Positions 26,666 to 35,411 of a stretch of 64,000 bases of DNA are shown piece by piece. Made by a program: the position numbers and the translations under genes. The stretch is from Bog-756 sp963703145 (GTDB lineage Bacteria > Actinomycetota > Acidimicrobiia > Acidimicrobiales > RAAP-2): NCBI GenBank assembly GCA_963703145.1, contig OY969793.1:3844001-3908000 (forward strand). The letters run 5' to 3'. Every line of letters begins with the position of its first letter. The stretch's first letter is position 1. A model generated the notes under the pieces. It searched no databases. It was not told the origin of the DNA and was given only the letters and a program-made list of their open reading frames with translations.

Positions 26666-29378
26666 AGAAGCGAGCGCTTGCCGTTCTGGCCGTGTGCGTT
26701 GTCGTCAGCTGTACCGTGGTGGCGCTGTCCGGGGCCGAGATTCCGGCTCGGGCGCAGTCGGCCCAGGCGACGCCGTCCATCGCTGGAGCCGGCGCCTTCA
26801 CCAAGACCCAGACCGTCACGCGCGTGAACCTCGTCGATGGGCACGACGTTCCGGTGGACAGCAAGTCCGTCACGTTGAACGTCAGTGAGACGTCCAACCT
26901 GCAGGGCCGCCAGGAGATCAACGTGTCGTGGTCGGGGGCCCACCCGACCGGTGGGATCGTCGCGGACCAGAACTGCTGCCGCGGCCCAGCACGAGGAGTA
27001 CCCCTTCGTCCTCCTCGAGTGCCGCGGCGTCGACTCGGCCACGGCGAGCCGCTGCGGATCAGCTCAGCCCGGAGACCTGCTGGACCCAGACCTGGAGCGA
27101 GCACTACCAGGACAGCCTGGGCGACGAGTTCCCGCCGTATCGGCTCGACCGCTACGCCACGGCGGCCCAGACGGCGGCGATCGTCGGTGCACCGTCCACC
27201 CTTCCTGCCTCCTGTCAGTTCGACGAGTCGGCACCGGTCCAGGACTGGATCCCGTTCGTCGCCGCCAGTGGCCAGGTCTACGCCGGTGGCAATGCAGGTT
27301 GCGCTGGCGAGCCGCCGGAGTCGGACGACGTGGGCGGCTCGGCGCTGCCCAGCAACGAGACGTTTGGCGTGACCGGAACCGATGGGACGGGAAGCGCCAA
27401 CTTCGATGTGTGGACCGCCTCCCAGAACGCATCGCTCGGCTGTTCGCCGACCGTGGCCTGCTCCCTGGTCGCGGTGCCCATCATGGGCATCAGCTGCAAC
27501 GTCACTACCAGTACCACCCCGGCTGCCGACGTGGCGGGCTGTGAGACCGCTGGAGCCTTCACGCCGGGCCAGTTGATGCCCGGGGCCGGGGGAGGAGAGC
27601 TGGCGGTTAGCGGCAGCCTGTGGTGGAGCCCGTCGAACTGGCAGAACCGCATCACCGTGCCGCTGTCCTTTGCTCCACAGGCGAGCGCCTGCAGCGTGGT
27701 GAGCTCGCCGTCCACCAGCGTCGTCGACGTCTACGGCTCCGAGCTCATGATCCAGGCCACCAGCCAGTGGGAGCCGAACTTCTGCCTCGACCCCAAGAGC
27801 ACCTTCTCGTTCGTTCACGTCCAGACAGGCGAGCCCCAGTCGCGCAATCTTGTAGCAACGGGTGGGGCCGAGGCGGCATTCACGAGCTTCGGGCAGACGG
27901 GAGGGTACGGGAAACCGGTGGTCAACGCGCCGGTGGCGGCCACCGGTTTCGCCATCTCCTACGCCATCGACGGAACTGACGGCCAGCCCTACACGTCGCT
28001 GAAGCTCACGCCCCTGCTGCTCGCCAAGCTGTTGACGGAGTCCTACCCGGCCGATCTGCCCATCCAACAAGAGGACACCGCGCTGTCGGGGAACCCGCTC
28101 GACCTCACCGTGGATCCCGAGTTCATCGCGCTCAACCCCGGTGTTCCCCAGGGCATCGGGGCCAGTGAGGCCGCGTCCGAACTCATCGCCATGTCGGGCG
28201 ACTCGGACGTGATGGAGGCGCTGACCACCTATATCAATGACGACCCGACCGCTCGGGCCTGGCTCAACGGCACCCCCGACACCGCCGACGGCGAGAACAT
28301 GGTGGTCAATCCGGCCTACAAGGGGATCCAACTCCCCGTAAACACGTGGCCCCTGCTCTCCACCTTCGAGCCGAAGGTCTGGTATGCCTCGGACAACAAC
28401 GACTGTCTGTTCAACGTTCCCGTCCCGATCCAACCTCTGATCGCAGCCCCCCTGGGAACGCTCGAGGCCATCAGCGAGGCCATGCAGTACGACCTGCCCA
28501 ACTCGACCACGGTGTGCTCCCAGCCGGTGTCTGGATCGCCTCAGGGCGAGAAGCTGGTGACCAATGGGCGCCAGACCATCGGTCACCGGTTCATGATCGG
28601 GATCACACCGCTGGCCGACAACCAGCGCTATCAACTGCAGGCCGCTGCCCTGCAAACCACGGCTGGGACCTTCGTCGCACCGAGCGACACCTCGATCCAG
28701 GCAGCCACCTCGCTCCTGAAGCCCGATTCGACGAGCGGGACCTGGCCGATCCCGTACAGTCAGTTCGAGCAGCAGGCTGGCGTGGCCGCCTATCCCGGCA
28801 CGATGCTCGTGTACGCCGCCATCCCGACGAAGGGACTTCCGGCCGCGGACGCGCAGGATTACGCTGCGTTGCTCAAATTCGCCGCCACGACCGGGCAGGC
28901 CGAAGGGTTCGGGAGCGGACAGCTTCCCCCCGGCTACCTCCCGTTGACACAGGCTGACGGTCTGGGGGCGCTGTCCAACTACACGCTGGCGGCGGCGGCC
29001 GACGTGGCCGCGCAGAACGGTCAGGTACCCCCCTTGACTCCGGTCAGCGCCACCGGGTCGAAGTCGTCGACCACCTCAGCCGCCACGTCGAGCGCCTACC
29101 CCCCGGTCGTCTCCAGCACGGTCGGCGGTGGTGGAGGCGCGAGTACCGGCTACTCGACGGGCAGCGGAGGGGAGAGTTCGTCGTCGGGATCCGGCCACAA
29201 GGCGGCCCGCCTCCCGCTGAGCAGCGCAGTGGCGAGCATCCTGCATCTAGGTTCCGCCCTGGCCGCCGCCCTGTGGACCGGCGGCACCCTGATCGTGTTG
29301 TTCATCGGCCTCGGGCTCCTCGGTGTGGTGTCGGTCCCCCTGACCTACCTCGAGGGCCGTCGGCGGGGAAAGTGGTGA
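26662..29378 (+). CDS. Large anchored surface protein with PstS-like C-terminal half, two frameshifts
   Basis: GTG 26662 overlaps the pstS stop. KKRALAVLAVCVVVSCTVVA is a signal peptide. Residues ~35-400 are a Cys-containing extracellular region (e.g. CQFDESAPVQDWIPF, MGISCNVTTSTTP). Residues ~430-770 look like a divergent type-2 binding protein: LPADLPIQQ-like, VDPEFIALNPGVPQGI, PGTMLVYAAIPTKGLP and FATTGQ-like ending in GQLPPGYLPL, as at the end of PstS. A Ser/Gly-rich linker precedes a membrane helix (TLIVLFIGLGLLGVVSVPLT) and GRRRGKW. About 905 residues after repair of shifts near 26960 and 27055. I do not know this family. GTG of the next gene overlaps its stop. Confidence 0.7.
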
Positions 29379-30340
29379 TCGAGACCGCGCCACCGCGCGT
29401 TGGCGACAATGTGGCGGTTTCACCCGTGGTGCAGCCGGCATCGAGCACGGTCCCGGCCCCCATCCCTGAGGCACAACTCCGGACGGGGCCCCCGGTCCCG
29501 GGGGTGGCGGTCATCGTCTTGGCGTGCGCCATGCTCCTCAGCACGATCATGCTGTTCCTTGGCATCTTCGCTTTCGGGCTGAGCGGACTGCAGGAGCAAC
29601 GCAGTCAACATCAGCTCTATGCCGAGTTTCGCGGCCTACTCGATCCCTCGAGCACCACGGCGCCGAGCATCGGCGGCGTGATCCCGGTCGGTACGCCGGT
29701 GGCCTTGCTCAATGCCCCCCAGGCAGGGCTCACCAATGTCGTCGTGGTCGAGGGCACCTCGTCGGGCACGCTCCTCCAAGGTCCGGGCCACCGGAGGAAT
29801 ACACCCCTGCCGGGGCAGGTGGGCGAGTCGATCCTGATCGGCAAGGGCATGACCGCAGGGGCCCCGTTCGCGGACATCACCAGGTTGCGGAGAGGGGATC
29901 TGGTGACCGTGCGGACCGCCCAGGGCCGGTTCCAGTACACCGTCGTTGGGCTACTTCCCCCGGGCGGCCGGCTGCCGTCCATCCGGTCCAACGGCAGCCT
30001 CTTGACCCTGGTCACGTCGGCCGGAGTCGGCCCTCTGGGACACCTCGCGCCGGGACGCCTCGTCTATGTGGAGGCCAGGCTCCGAGGGAAGGCGGTGGCG
30101 TCCCCCAAGGGGCGGCCGCACACGGTGGCCCCGTCGGAGGTCCAAGGACACAACGACCCGAGTGCCTGGCCCTTCGTTGCACCCTGGCTGGTGGTGCTGG
30201 TGGCCGCCTCGGCGGTGTTCTGGCGGCTGTGGTCGCGATGGGGGATTCTCCAGACCTGGATCGTCGGCGCACCCGTGCTCTTCGCCATTCTGTGGGCGCT
30301 CAGCAACGAAGCCATGCGGCTCCTCCCCAACGTGTACTGA
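29375..30340 (+). CDS. Sortase-fold membrane protein lacking catalytic residues
   Basis: 321 residues from GTG 29375 (29372 also possible), overlapping the previous stop. A Pro-rich cytoplasmic start is followed by a helix (PGVAVIVLACAMLLSTIMLF), a short coiled linker, a sortase-like domain (~85-240), and two C-terminal helices (PWLVVLVAASAVFWRLW; GAPVLFAILWALSNEAM). The domain keeps GPGHRRNTPLPGQVGES, APFADITRLRRGDLVTVRT and TLVTS followed by GRLVYVEARL. In active sortases the TLxTC cysteine and the GHR histidine are catalytic. Here they read TLVTS and IGKGM, so serine and lysine replace them. Probably a structural or assembly pseudo-sortase for the island's anchored proteins. Confidence 0.75.
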   Translation: MIETAPPRVGDNVAVSPVVQPASSTVPAPIPEAQLRTGPPVPGVAVIVLACAMLLSTIMLFLGIFAFGLSGLQEQRSQHQLYAEFRGLLDPSSTTAPSIGGVIPVGTPVALLNAPQAGLTNVVVVEGTSSGTLLQGPGHRRNTPLPGQVGESILIGKGMTAGAPFADITRLRRGDLVTVRTAQGRFQYTVVGLLPPGGRLPSIRSNGSLLTLVTSAGVGPLGHLAPGRLVYVEARLRGKAVASPKGRPHTVAPSEVQGHNDPSAWPFVAPWLVVLVAASAVFWRLWSRWGILQTWIVGAPVLFAILWALSNEAMRLLPNVY

Positions 30341-30385
30341 CCGATCGGCGGCGGCATCGCATGCCTGGGGTGGAGGAGGACAGGC

Positions 30386-31066
30386 TCAGCGACCCACTCC
30401 GGACCGGTCGATGAAGCCGTCGAAGATCCGGTAGGTCTGATCCAGCGGGCCCCGGCCCTGTTCGTCGAAGCCGGCCAGGAGCTCGTCGGCGGTCTCGTCG
30501 TTGACGCCGCCCTCGGCCCGGGCGTCGGCCACCCAGTGGGAGACGATGTCGAGGGCCACTTCGGGATGGAACTGGACGCCGGTGTAGACGCCGGAGATGA
30601 AAGCCTGAGGGCCAACGTTGGTCCGGGCCACGGTCTCAGCATCGTCTGGAGGGATGAACCGGTCCTCGTGCCAGCTCAGCCACGGGCCGGCCGGCACCAA
30701 CCGGGGATCGTCCGTGTCGACCAGACGCCAACCGATCTCGCGCTCGGGAGCCCGCTCCACGCCACCTCCCAGCACCTGGGCCAACAGCTGGCTGCCGAAA
30801 CAGACGCCCAGCACTGGCGTGCCGGCCTCCACAGCCGCACGCACCAACCGTCGTTCGGGTTCGATCCACTCGATGGAGCGGTCGGTCACCGACGCCGACG
30901 ATCCGAGCACCACCAGCAGGTCGAAATCGGCGGTCACCGGCAGCCCGCCCGGGCCGTGGTCGGCCCGATGGCAGGTGGTGATCAAGCCCAGAGTGCGGGC
31001 CCGCTCACTCAGGGCCCCGGGCACATCCCACTCGCTGTGCTGGAGGAACGCCATGGTGACGCTCAT
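30386..31066 (-). CDS. Class I glutamine amidotransferase-like protein
   Basis: A 226-residue GATase1 domain. LLVVLGSSASVTD leads to GVCFGSQLLAQVLGG, with the nucleophile cysteine. The His-Glu of the triad are in VQFHPEVA. A GGAGGAGG site lies just before ATG 31066, which decides the start. The family includes stand-alone GMP-synthase-like amidotransferases and gamma-glutamyl hydrolases; no partner synthetase is adjacent, so the substrate is unknown. Convergent with the sortase-like gene and divergent from the diguanylate cyclase. Confidence 0.88.
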   Translation of the reverse strand: MSVTMAFLQHSEWDVPGALSERARTLGLITTCHRADHGPGGLPVTADFDLLVVLGSSASVTDRSIEWIEPERRLVRAAVEAGTPVLGVCFGSQLLAQVLGGGVERAPEREIGWRLVDTDDPRLVPAGPWLSWHEDRFIPPDDAETVARTNVGPQAFISGVYTGVQFHPEVALDIVSHWVADARAEGGVNDETADELLAGFDEQGRGPLDQTYRIFDGFIDRSGVGR

Positions 31067-31258
31067 CGATGGCCTCCTCCGCGCTCGGGTCGGGGTCTGG
31101 GGCATCCAATCGCATCGGCTCCGGGTCGACAAGTCGGCGTGGGCCATGACCTGGTGGAGGGATGGACTCCCACCATGGTCGTTGGAGCGCCTCGATGCCC
31201 GCACCAGGCGTGGTCATGGCCTACTCAAGGGGCCCTTGGAAAGGGCCGATGTACAGAT

Positions 31259-32968
31259 ATGGCTGGAATCGGCGAGCGCCACACCGTCGCCACGCCCCCG
31301 ATGGGCGAGAACGAGCGCCTGCGGGCACGCCTGCTCGACGACCTCCCCGACTCGGTCATCATCGTCGACGCCCGGGGCCAGATCCTCTGGGCCAACCGCA
31401 CGGCCGAGTCCCTCTTTCCAGAAACGCTGGCCGACTCCATCGGGACCTCCGGCCTCGACCTGGTCCATCCCGACGACCTCGAGTTCGTGCTCCGCTCGCT
31501 GGCCAGCGTCCAGGCCAAGGAGGTCGGCGCCCCTATCGAGATCCGGCTGAAGACCACCAACGGGTGGCGGCTGATGGAACTCGTCGGCTCCCCGCTGGCC
31601 TGGATCGAGGACGGGGCAGTCCTGCTTGCCATCCGCGACCTCACCCAGCGTCGCCAGTTCGAGTTGGTGCACGATCATGACGCCCGACTCCGGTCCCTGG
31701 TCCACAACTCGGCCGCCATCACCATGCTTGTGTCACCCGACGGCTGCGTGGAATCCGTGTCGGGAGCGGTCACCCGACAACTGGGCCACGATCCCGAGGT
31801 CATCGAGGGGCTGCCGCTGTCGCAGCTCGTCCCGGAATCAGATCACCCGCTCCTGGAGGGCGCCTTCGAACGGGCGTCCCGCGGGGCGTCGGTGGCCGGG
31901 CCGGTGACCGTGACCATCCCGCTGATCCGCCACGGCAACAAAGAGACCCTCCCCTTCGAGCTCTCCTTCGTCAACCTGATCGACGATCCGACCGTCGGTG
32001 GGTACGTCGTCACCGGTCACGATGTCACCGAGCGCCGGGTGGCCGACCGGGAGCTGCGCGCCGCGCTGTCTCTCCAGAAGGCCACGCTCGATGCCACCGC
32101 CGACGGGATCCTGGTGGTGGACACCGCCGGCAAGGTGGTCAGCTACAACCAGCGCCTGGCCGAGATGTGGCAGGTCCCCGAATCGATCCTGAGCGGGGCG
32201 GACCGCACCGCGGTGACCGCCCACGTCCGTGAACAGGTCCTCCGATCCGACGAGTACGTGTCCAAGGTGGAGCAGATCTACCGCGATCCGTCCGCCGAGA
32301 GCCGGGACGTCCTCGAGTTCAAGGACGGCCGGGTGTTCGAGCGGGTGTCGAAGCCCCAGACCGTCGACGGTGCCATCGTCGGCCGGGTATGGAGTTTCCG
32401 TGACATCACCGATCGCAAACGGTTGGAGGAGCGACTCTCCTACCAGGCGTTCCACGACTCGCTGACCGGGTTGGCCAACCGGGCCCTGTTCCAGGACCGC
32501 CTCCAGCACGCGGTGTCCCGCATCGAACGGACCCGGGGACACCTGGCCGTCCTCTTCCTCGACCTGGACAATCTGAAGATGGTGAACGACACGCTCGGGC
32601 ACCCCGCGGGCGACGCCATGCTGAGGACCACCGCCGGGGTGATCCGCAGCTGCCTGCGCAGCTTCGACACGGTGGCCCGGCTCGGCGGGGACGAGTTCGG
32701 CATCCTGATCGAGGAGATCACCGATCACCGCGACACCATCGGACTGGCGGAGCGCCTCTTGGAGGCCGTCCGGAGGCCGATGATGGTCAACGGCCACGAC
32801 GTCTCGGCCACCGTCAGCATCGGCATCACCTTCGACGCCCCGGGACTGACCGGAGACCAGCTCCTGGGCTATGCCGACCTCGCCATGTACAACGCCAAGG
32901 AGCACGGTGGCGACCGGTTCGCCGAGTTCGACGACGGGATGCTCACCTCGTTGCTGGCGACGCGGTAG
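31259..32968 (+). CDS. PAS-PAS-PAS-GGDEF diguanylate cyclase
   Basis: A 569-residue cytoplasmic signalling protein without membrane helices. PAS domains lie at ~10-125 (DLPDSVIIVDARGQILWANR), ~130-260 and ~270-385 (ATADGILVVDTAGKVVSYNQ). The GGDEF domain (~390-560) has DSLTGLANRALFQDRL, FLDLDNLKMVNDTLGH, and RLGGDEF with GGDEF at 476-480. RSFD, five residues earlier, is a c-di-GMP inhibitory I-site, so the enzyme should be active and product-inhibited. No EAL domain follows. Start at ATG 31259 (ATG 31301 possible). It converges on a LuxR-type regulator. Confidence 0.9.
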   Translation: MAGIGERHTVATPPMGENERLRARLLDDLPDSVIIVDARGQILWANRTAESLFPETLADSIGTSGLDLVHPDDLEFVLRSLASVQAKEVGAPIEIRLKTTNGWRLMELVGSPLAWIEDGAVLLAIRDLTQRRQFELVHDHDARLRSLVHNSAAITMLVSPDGCVESVSGAVTRQLGHDPEVIEGLPLSQLVPESDHPLLEGAFERASRGASVAGPVTVTIPLIRHGNKETLPFELSFVNLIDDPTVGGYVVTGHDVTERRVADRELRAALSLQKATLDATADGILVVDTAGKVVSYNQRLAEMWQVPESILSGADRTAVTAHVREQVLRSDEYVSKVEQIYRDPSAESRDVLEFKDGRVFERVSKPQTVDGAIVGRVWSFRDITDRKRLEERLSYQAFHDSLTGLANRALFQDRLQHAVSRIERTRGHLAVLFLDLDNLKMVNDTLGHPAGDAMLRTTAGVIRSCLRSFDTVARLGGDEFGILIEEITDHRDTIGLAERLLEAVRRPMMVNGHDVSATVSIGITFDAPGLTGDQLLGYADLAMYNAKEHGGDRFAEFDDGMLTSLLATR

Positions 32969-32982
32969 GGGCTGTCGCCTGT

Positions 32983-33753
32983 TCAGTGCGGCGGCTTCGG
33001 GTCGGTGTGGCGCCGGTACCGGTTGGCCCCGACGGCCGGCAGGTCGGGATCCCGATGACGTGGATCCAGCAGTGGGTTGAAGGGGTTCGACTCGGTCCGC
33101 AGGAAGATCAGGGCGGCGTTGACGCGGCGGTCGACCAGGCTGTGGTCCACGAGCCCGAGCTTCCGGAAGATCGTGGAGACGTACTTCTCCACCGCTTTCG
33201 TCGAGATGCCCAGCACGTCGGCCACAGCCCGGTTGGACAGGCCGTGGGCCACCTGCTCCAGGACATCGACCTCGCGGGGGGTGAGCTCGGCGAGGGCGGT
33301 CCCCCCACCGCGCTGGGCAAAGGACTCAGCCACGCTCGGGTCGAGCACCGAATGGCCCTCCCGCAGGGCGTGGATGGCGCCGATCACCGCTGCGGTGCTC
33401 GGGAGCTGTTCGTCGAGGAGGAACGCCATCTTCGAGGAACCCCGGCGCAGCAGCTCGAGGGCGAAGCCGTTGGCCCGCTCGGAGATCAACAGGATGCCGA
33501 GGGCCGGGTAGTCGTTCCGGAGCCGACGGGCAGCCACGATGGTGTCCATGGTCGAGACCACCGGAGAACGGATGCTGATGATCACGGCCTCGGGTGCCAG
33601 CGACGCGGTCTTGGCCAGTAGCTCGTCGTAGTCCCGGGCCCGGCCTACCACCTCGATGTCGTCCACCTCGGCAAGCAGGGCGGCGAGCCCGTCGCCGATG
33701 AGGAAACTGTCCGAGGCCAGTAGCACACGGATCACGTCGCGGTCCTCGGTCAT
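32983..33753 (-). CDS. LuxR/NarL-type regulator with degenerate receiver domain
   Basis: A 256-residue protein. Residues ~8-125 have the receiver fold, but the phosphorylation site is lost: PEAVIISIRSP has Ser60 where the acceptor aspartate belongs, the acidic pair reads SD, and the switch lysine region is FLLDEQ. Residues ~155-215 are a complete LuxR HTH (LTPREVDVLEQVAHGLSNRA, STKAVEKYVSTIFRKLGLVD). It ends in a ~35-residue Pro/Arg-rich tail. AGGAG precedes ATG 33753. It probably works without phosphorylation, by ligand or partner binding. No kinase is adjacent. Confidence 0.85.
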   Translation of the reverse strand: MTEDRDVIRVLLASDSFLIGDGLAALLAEVDDIEVVGRARDYDELLAKTASLAPEAVIISIRSPVVSTMDTIVAARRLRNDYPALGILLISERANGFALELLRRGSSKMAFLLDEQLPSTAAVIGAIHALREGHSVLDPSVAESFAQRGGGTALAELTPREVDVLEQVAHGLSNRAVADVLGISTKAVEKYVSTIFRKLGLVDHSLVDRRVNAALIFLRTESNPFNPLLDPRHRDPDLPAVGANRYRRHTDPKPPH

Positions 33754-33990
33754 GTCCGGGCTCCTGGGGGCCACGGCGATGGGGGATCGTGGCCGAATTC
33801 TTCAAGCGCACGCCCACCCCGCTCGAAGGACCAGGCCATCCTAGGGGTAAGCCCCCGGCCGCGTCGGGCTCCTGTGGTGGGTCCGTCCCCATCCGTGTGG
33901 CCAGGGCGAACAGGCGTGATCAGGGGAGGAGTCCCCCCGGATCGGACCTGTTGAGTCCGGGTGACCGGTGGAGAAGGTGAGAATGAGCGG

Positions 33991-34602
33991 GTGGAGACCA
34001 CGACTTTCGCTGCCCTGGCCGAGTCGATCAGGAGCCGGGGGCACGGCCCTGACAGCGCGGGCGATGACCGTCGATGTCTGGTGGTGGGCGTTGACGGCTG
34101 GTCCGGTGCCGGAAAGACCAGCTTCGCCGGAGCGCTGGCTGCCGCCCTGTCGGTCCCCTGCATCGGCACCGACGAACTGGTGCCGGGATGGGACGGGCTC
34201 GGGGCGTCTCTCGACACGCTGGTCGACTCGGTGCTGGCCCCGTTGGCCCGGGGCGAGGCCGGCCGCTGGCGCCGCTACGACTGGGTCGAGCACCAGTTGG
34301 CCGACTGGGCGGACCTCCCGCCGTGCGAGCTGGTCGTGGTCGAGGGCTGCTGTGTGGGGGTCCCACCGGTGGCGGACTACCTGTCCGTTCTCGTCTGGAT
34401 CGACACCCCCGAAGACGAGCGCGTGGCGCGGCTGGCTCAGCGCGACGACTGGGAGGCCTACGCCCCCCATGTCGAGCAGTGGCGCGTCCAGGAGCAGGCG
34501 CTCCGCGCCGGATCCGACACCGAGGGGCGGGCCGATCTGGTGGTGGACAACAGCGACGCCGCCGGCGACGGACTGACGGCGGGCCTCATCGTCTGCCGGT
34601 AG
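33991..34602 (+). CDS. Uridine kinase-like P-loop nucleoside kinase
   Basis: About 203 residues. GVDGWSGAGKTSFAGALAAA is the Walker A loop with the spacing of uridine-kinase-like proteins. PCIGTDELVPGWDGL replaces the usual lid-acceptor region, and ELVVVEGCCVGVPP is the Walker B strand. Such enzymes phosphorylate a nucleoside or related sugar with ATP; the substrate is not evident. Start at GTG 33991 is favoured, with GTG 33961 an in-frame alternative. It converges on the ABC transporter genes. Confidence 0.75.
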   Translation: METTTFAALAESIRSRGHGPDSAGDDRRCLVVGVDGWSGAGKTSFAGALAAALSVPCIGTDELVPGWDGLGASLDTLVDSVLAPLARGEAGRWRRYDWVEHQLADWADLPPCELVVVEGCCVGVPPVADYLSVLVWIDTPEDERVARLAQRDDWEAYAPHVEQWRVQEQALRAGSDTEGRADLVVDNSDAAGDGLTAGLIVCR

Positions 34603-34607
34603 GGCGG

Positions 34608-35411
34608 TCAGGACCGGTCGGGCGCGAACTCCCCCGAGGCGATGATCGCCGCTTGCAGCTCACGGCGGAGCCGCTGCTCGACGGCGACGAACCGGTCGTC
34701 CTGGCTCAGAGTCACGGTCCGGGGCCGCGGCAGGTCGACGTCGAGGACGGCGGCGATGCGGCCGGGTCGGGGGGTCATGACGTAGATGCGGTCGGACAGG
34801 AAGACCGCCTCGGTGATGTCGTGGGTGACCAAGAGGACGGTGGAGCCGATTTCGGACCAGACCTGGCTCAGCCACTGCTGAAGGTCGGTGCGGGTGATGC
34901 CGTCGAGGGCGCCGAACGGCTCGTCCAGCAGTAACAAGGAGCGATCGGCGATGACCGTGCGCAAGAAGGCCACCCGTTGGCGCATCCCCCCCGAGAGCTG
35001 CCACGGCCAGGCGGTGGCGAACTCGGCCAGGCCGAACCGCTCGAGGAGGGGCAGGGCCCGTTGGCGGGCCTCTCGCCGACGCACGCCCTGGAGCTCGAGG
35101 GACAGCGCCACGTTGTCGACCACGCGGCGCCACTCGAGCAGGGCGTCGTGCTGGGGAAGGTAGGCGCTGGCGCCCAGGCGGTCCTCGAGCGCCGAACCTT
35201 CCAACCGGACGTCTCCGTCGGTTGGCTCATCGAGTCCCGCCACGATGTTGAACAGGGTGCTCTTGCCGCAGCCGCTCGGCCCGATGATGGACACGAACTC
35301 GCCGTCGGACGCCACGAGATCGACCCCGTCGAGGGCCACGATGTCGCCCTCGTTGCCGGCGAAGCGCCGGCTGAGGCCCCGCAGCTCGACGACGGGAGGC
35401 CGGCCGGTCAC
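34608..35411 (-). CDS. ABC transporter ATP-binding protein (SsuB/ThiZ-like)
   Basis: A 267-residue ATPase with Walker A IGPSGCGKSTLFNI, a Q-loop at YLPQHDALLEW, signature QLSGGMRQRVAFLRT, Walker B LLLLDEPFGALDG and H-loop LLVTHDITEAVFLSDR. Its GTG start overlaps the permease stop (GTGA). The family serves nitrate, sulfonate, taurine and pyrimidine-precursor uptake. With the binding protein described nearby, a thiamine-precursor (HMP-type) importer is most plausible. Confidence 0.9.
   Translation of the reverse strand: MTGRPPVVELRGLSRRFAGNEGDIVALDGVDLVASDGEFVSIIGPSGCGKSTLFNIVAGLDEPTDGDVRLEGSALEDRLGASAYLPQHDALLEWRRVVDNVALSLELQGVRRREARQRALPLLERFGLAEFATAWPWQLSGGMRQRVAFLRTVIADRSLLLLDEPFGALDGITRTDLQQWLSQVWSEIGSTVLLVTHDITEAVFLSDRIYVMTPRPGRIAAVLDVDLPRPRTVTLSQDDRFVAVEQRLRRELQAAIIASGEFAPDRS

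Noticed and set aside
26586..28655. 689-residue minus-strand open frame
   Set aside because: It lies opposite the 26662 surface protein, whose plus frame has a signal peptide, membrane helix and operon overlaps. The minus frame is Arg/Gly-rich with no recognisable fold.
13106..30340. Prophage or conjugative element
   Set aside because: Despite many unknown secreted proteins, there are no integrase, capsid, terminase, tail or relaxase genes. The genes fit an envelope operon.
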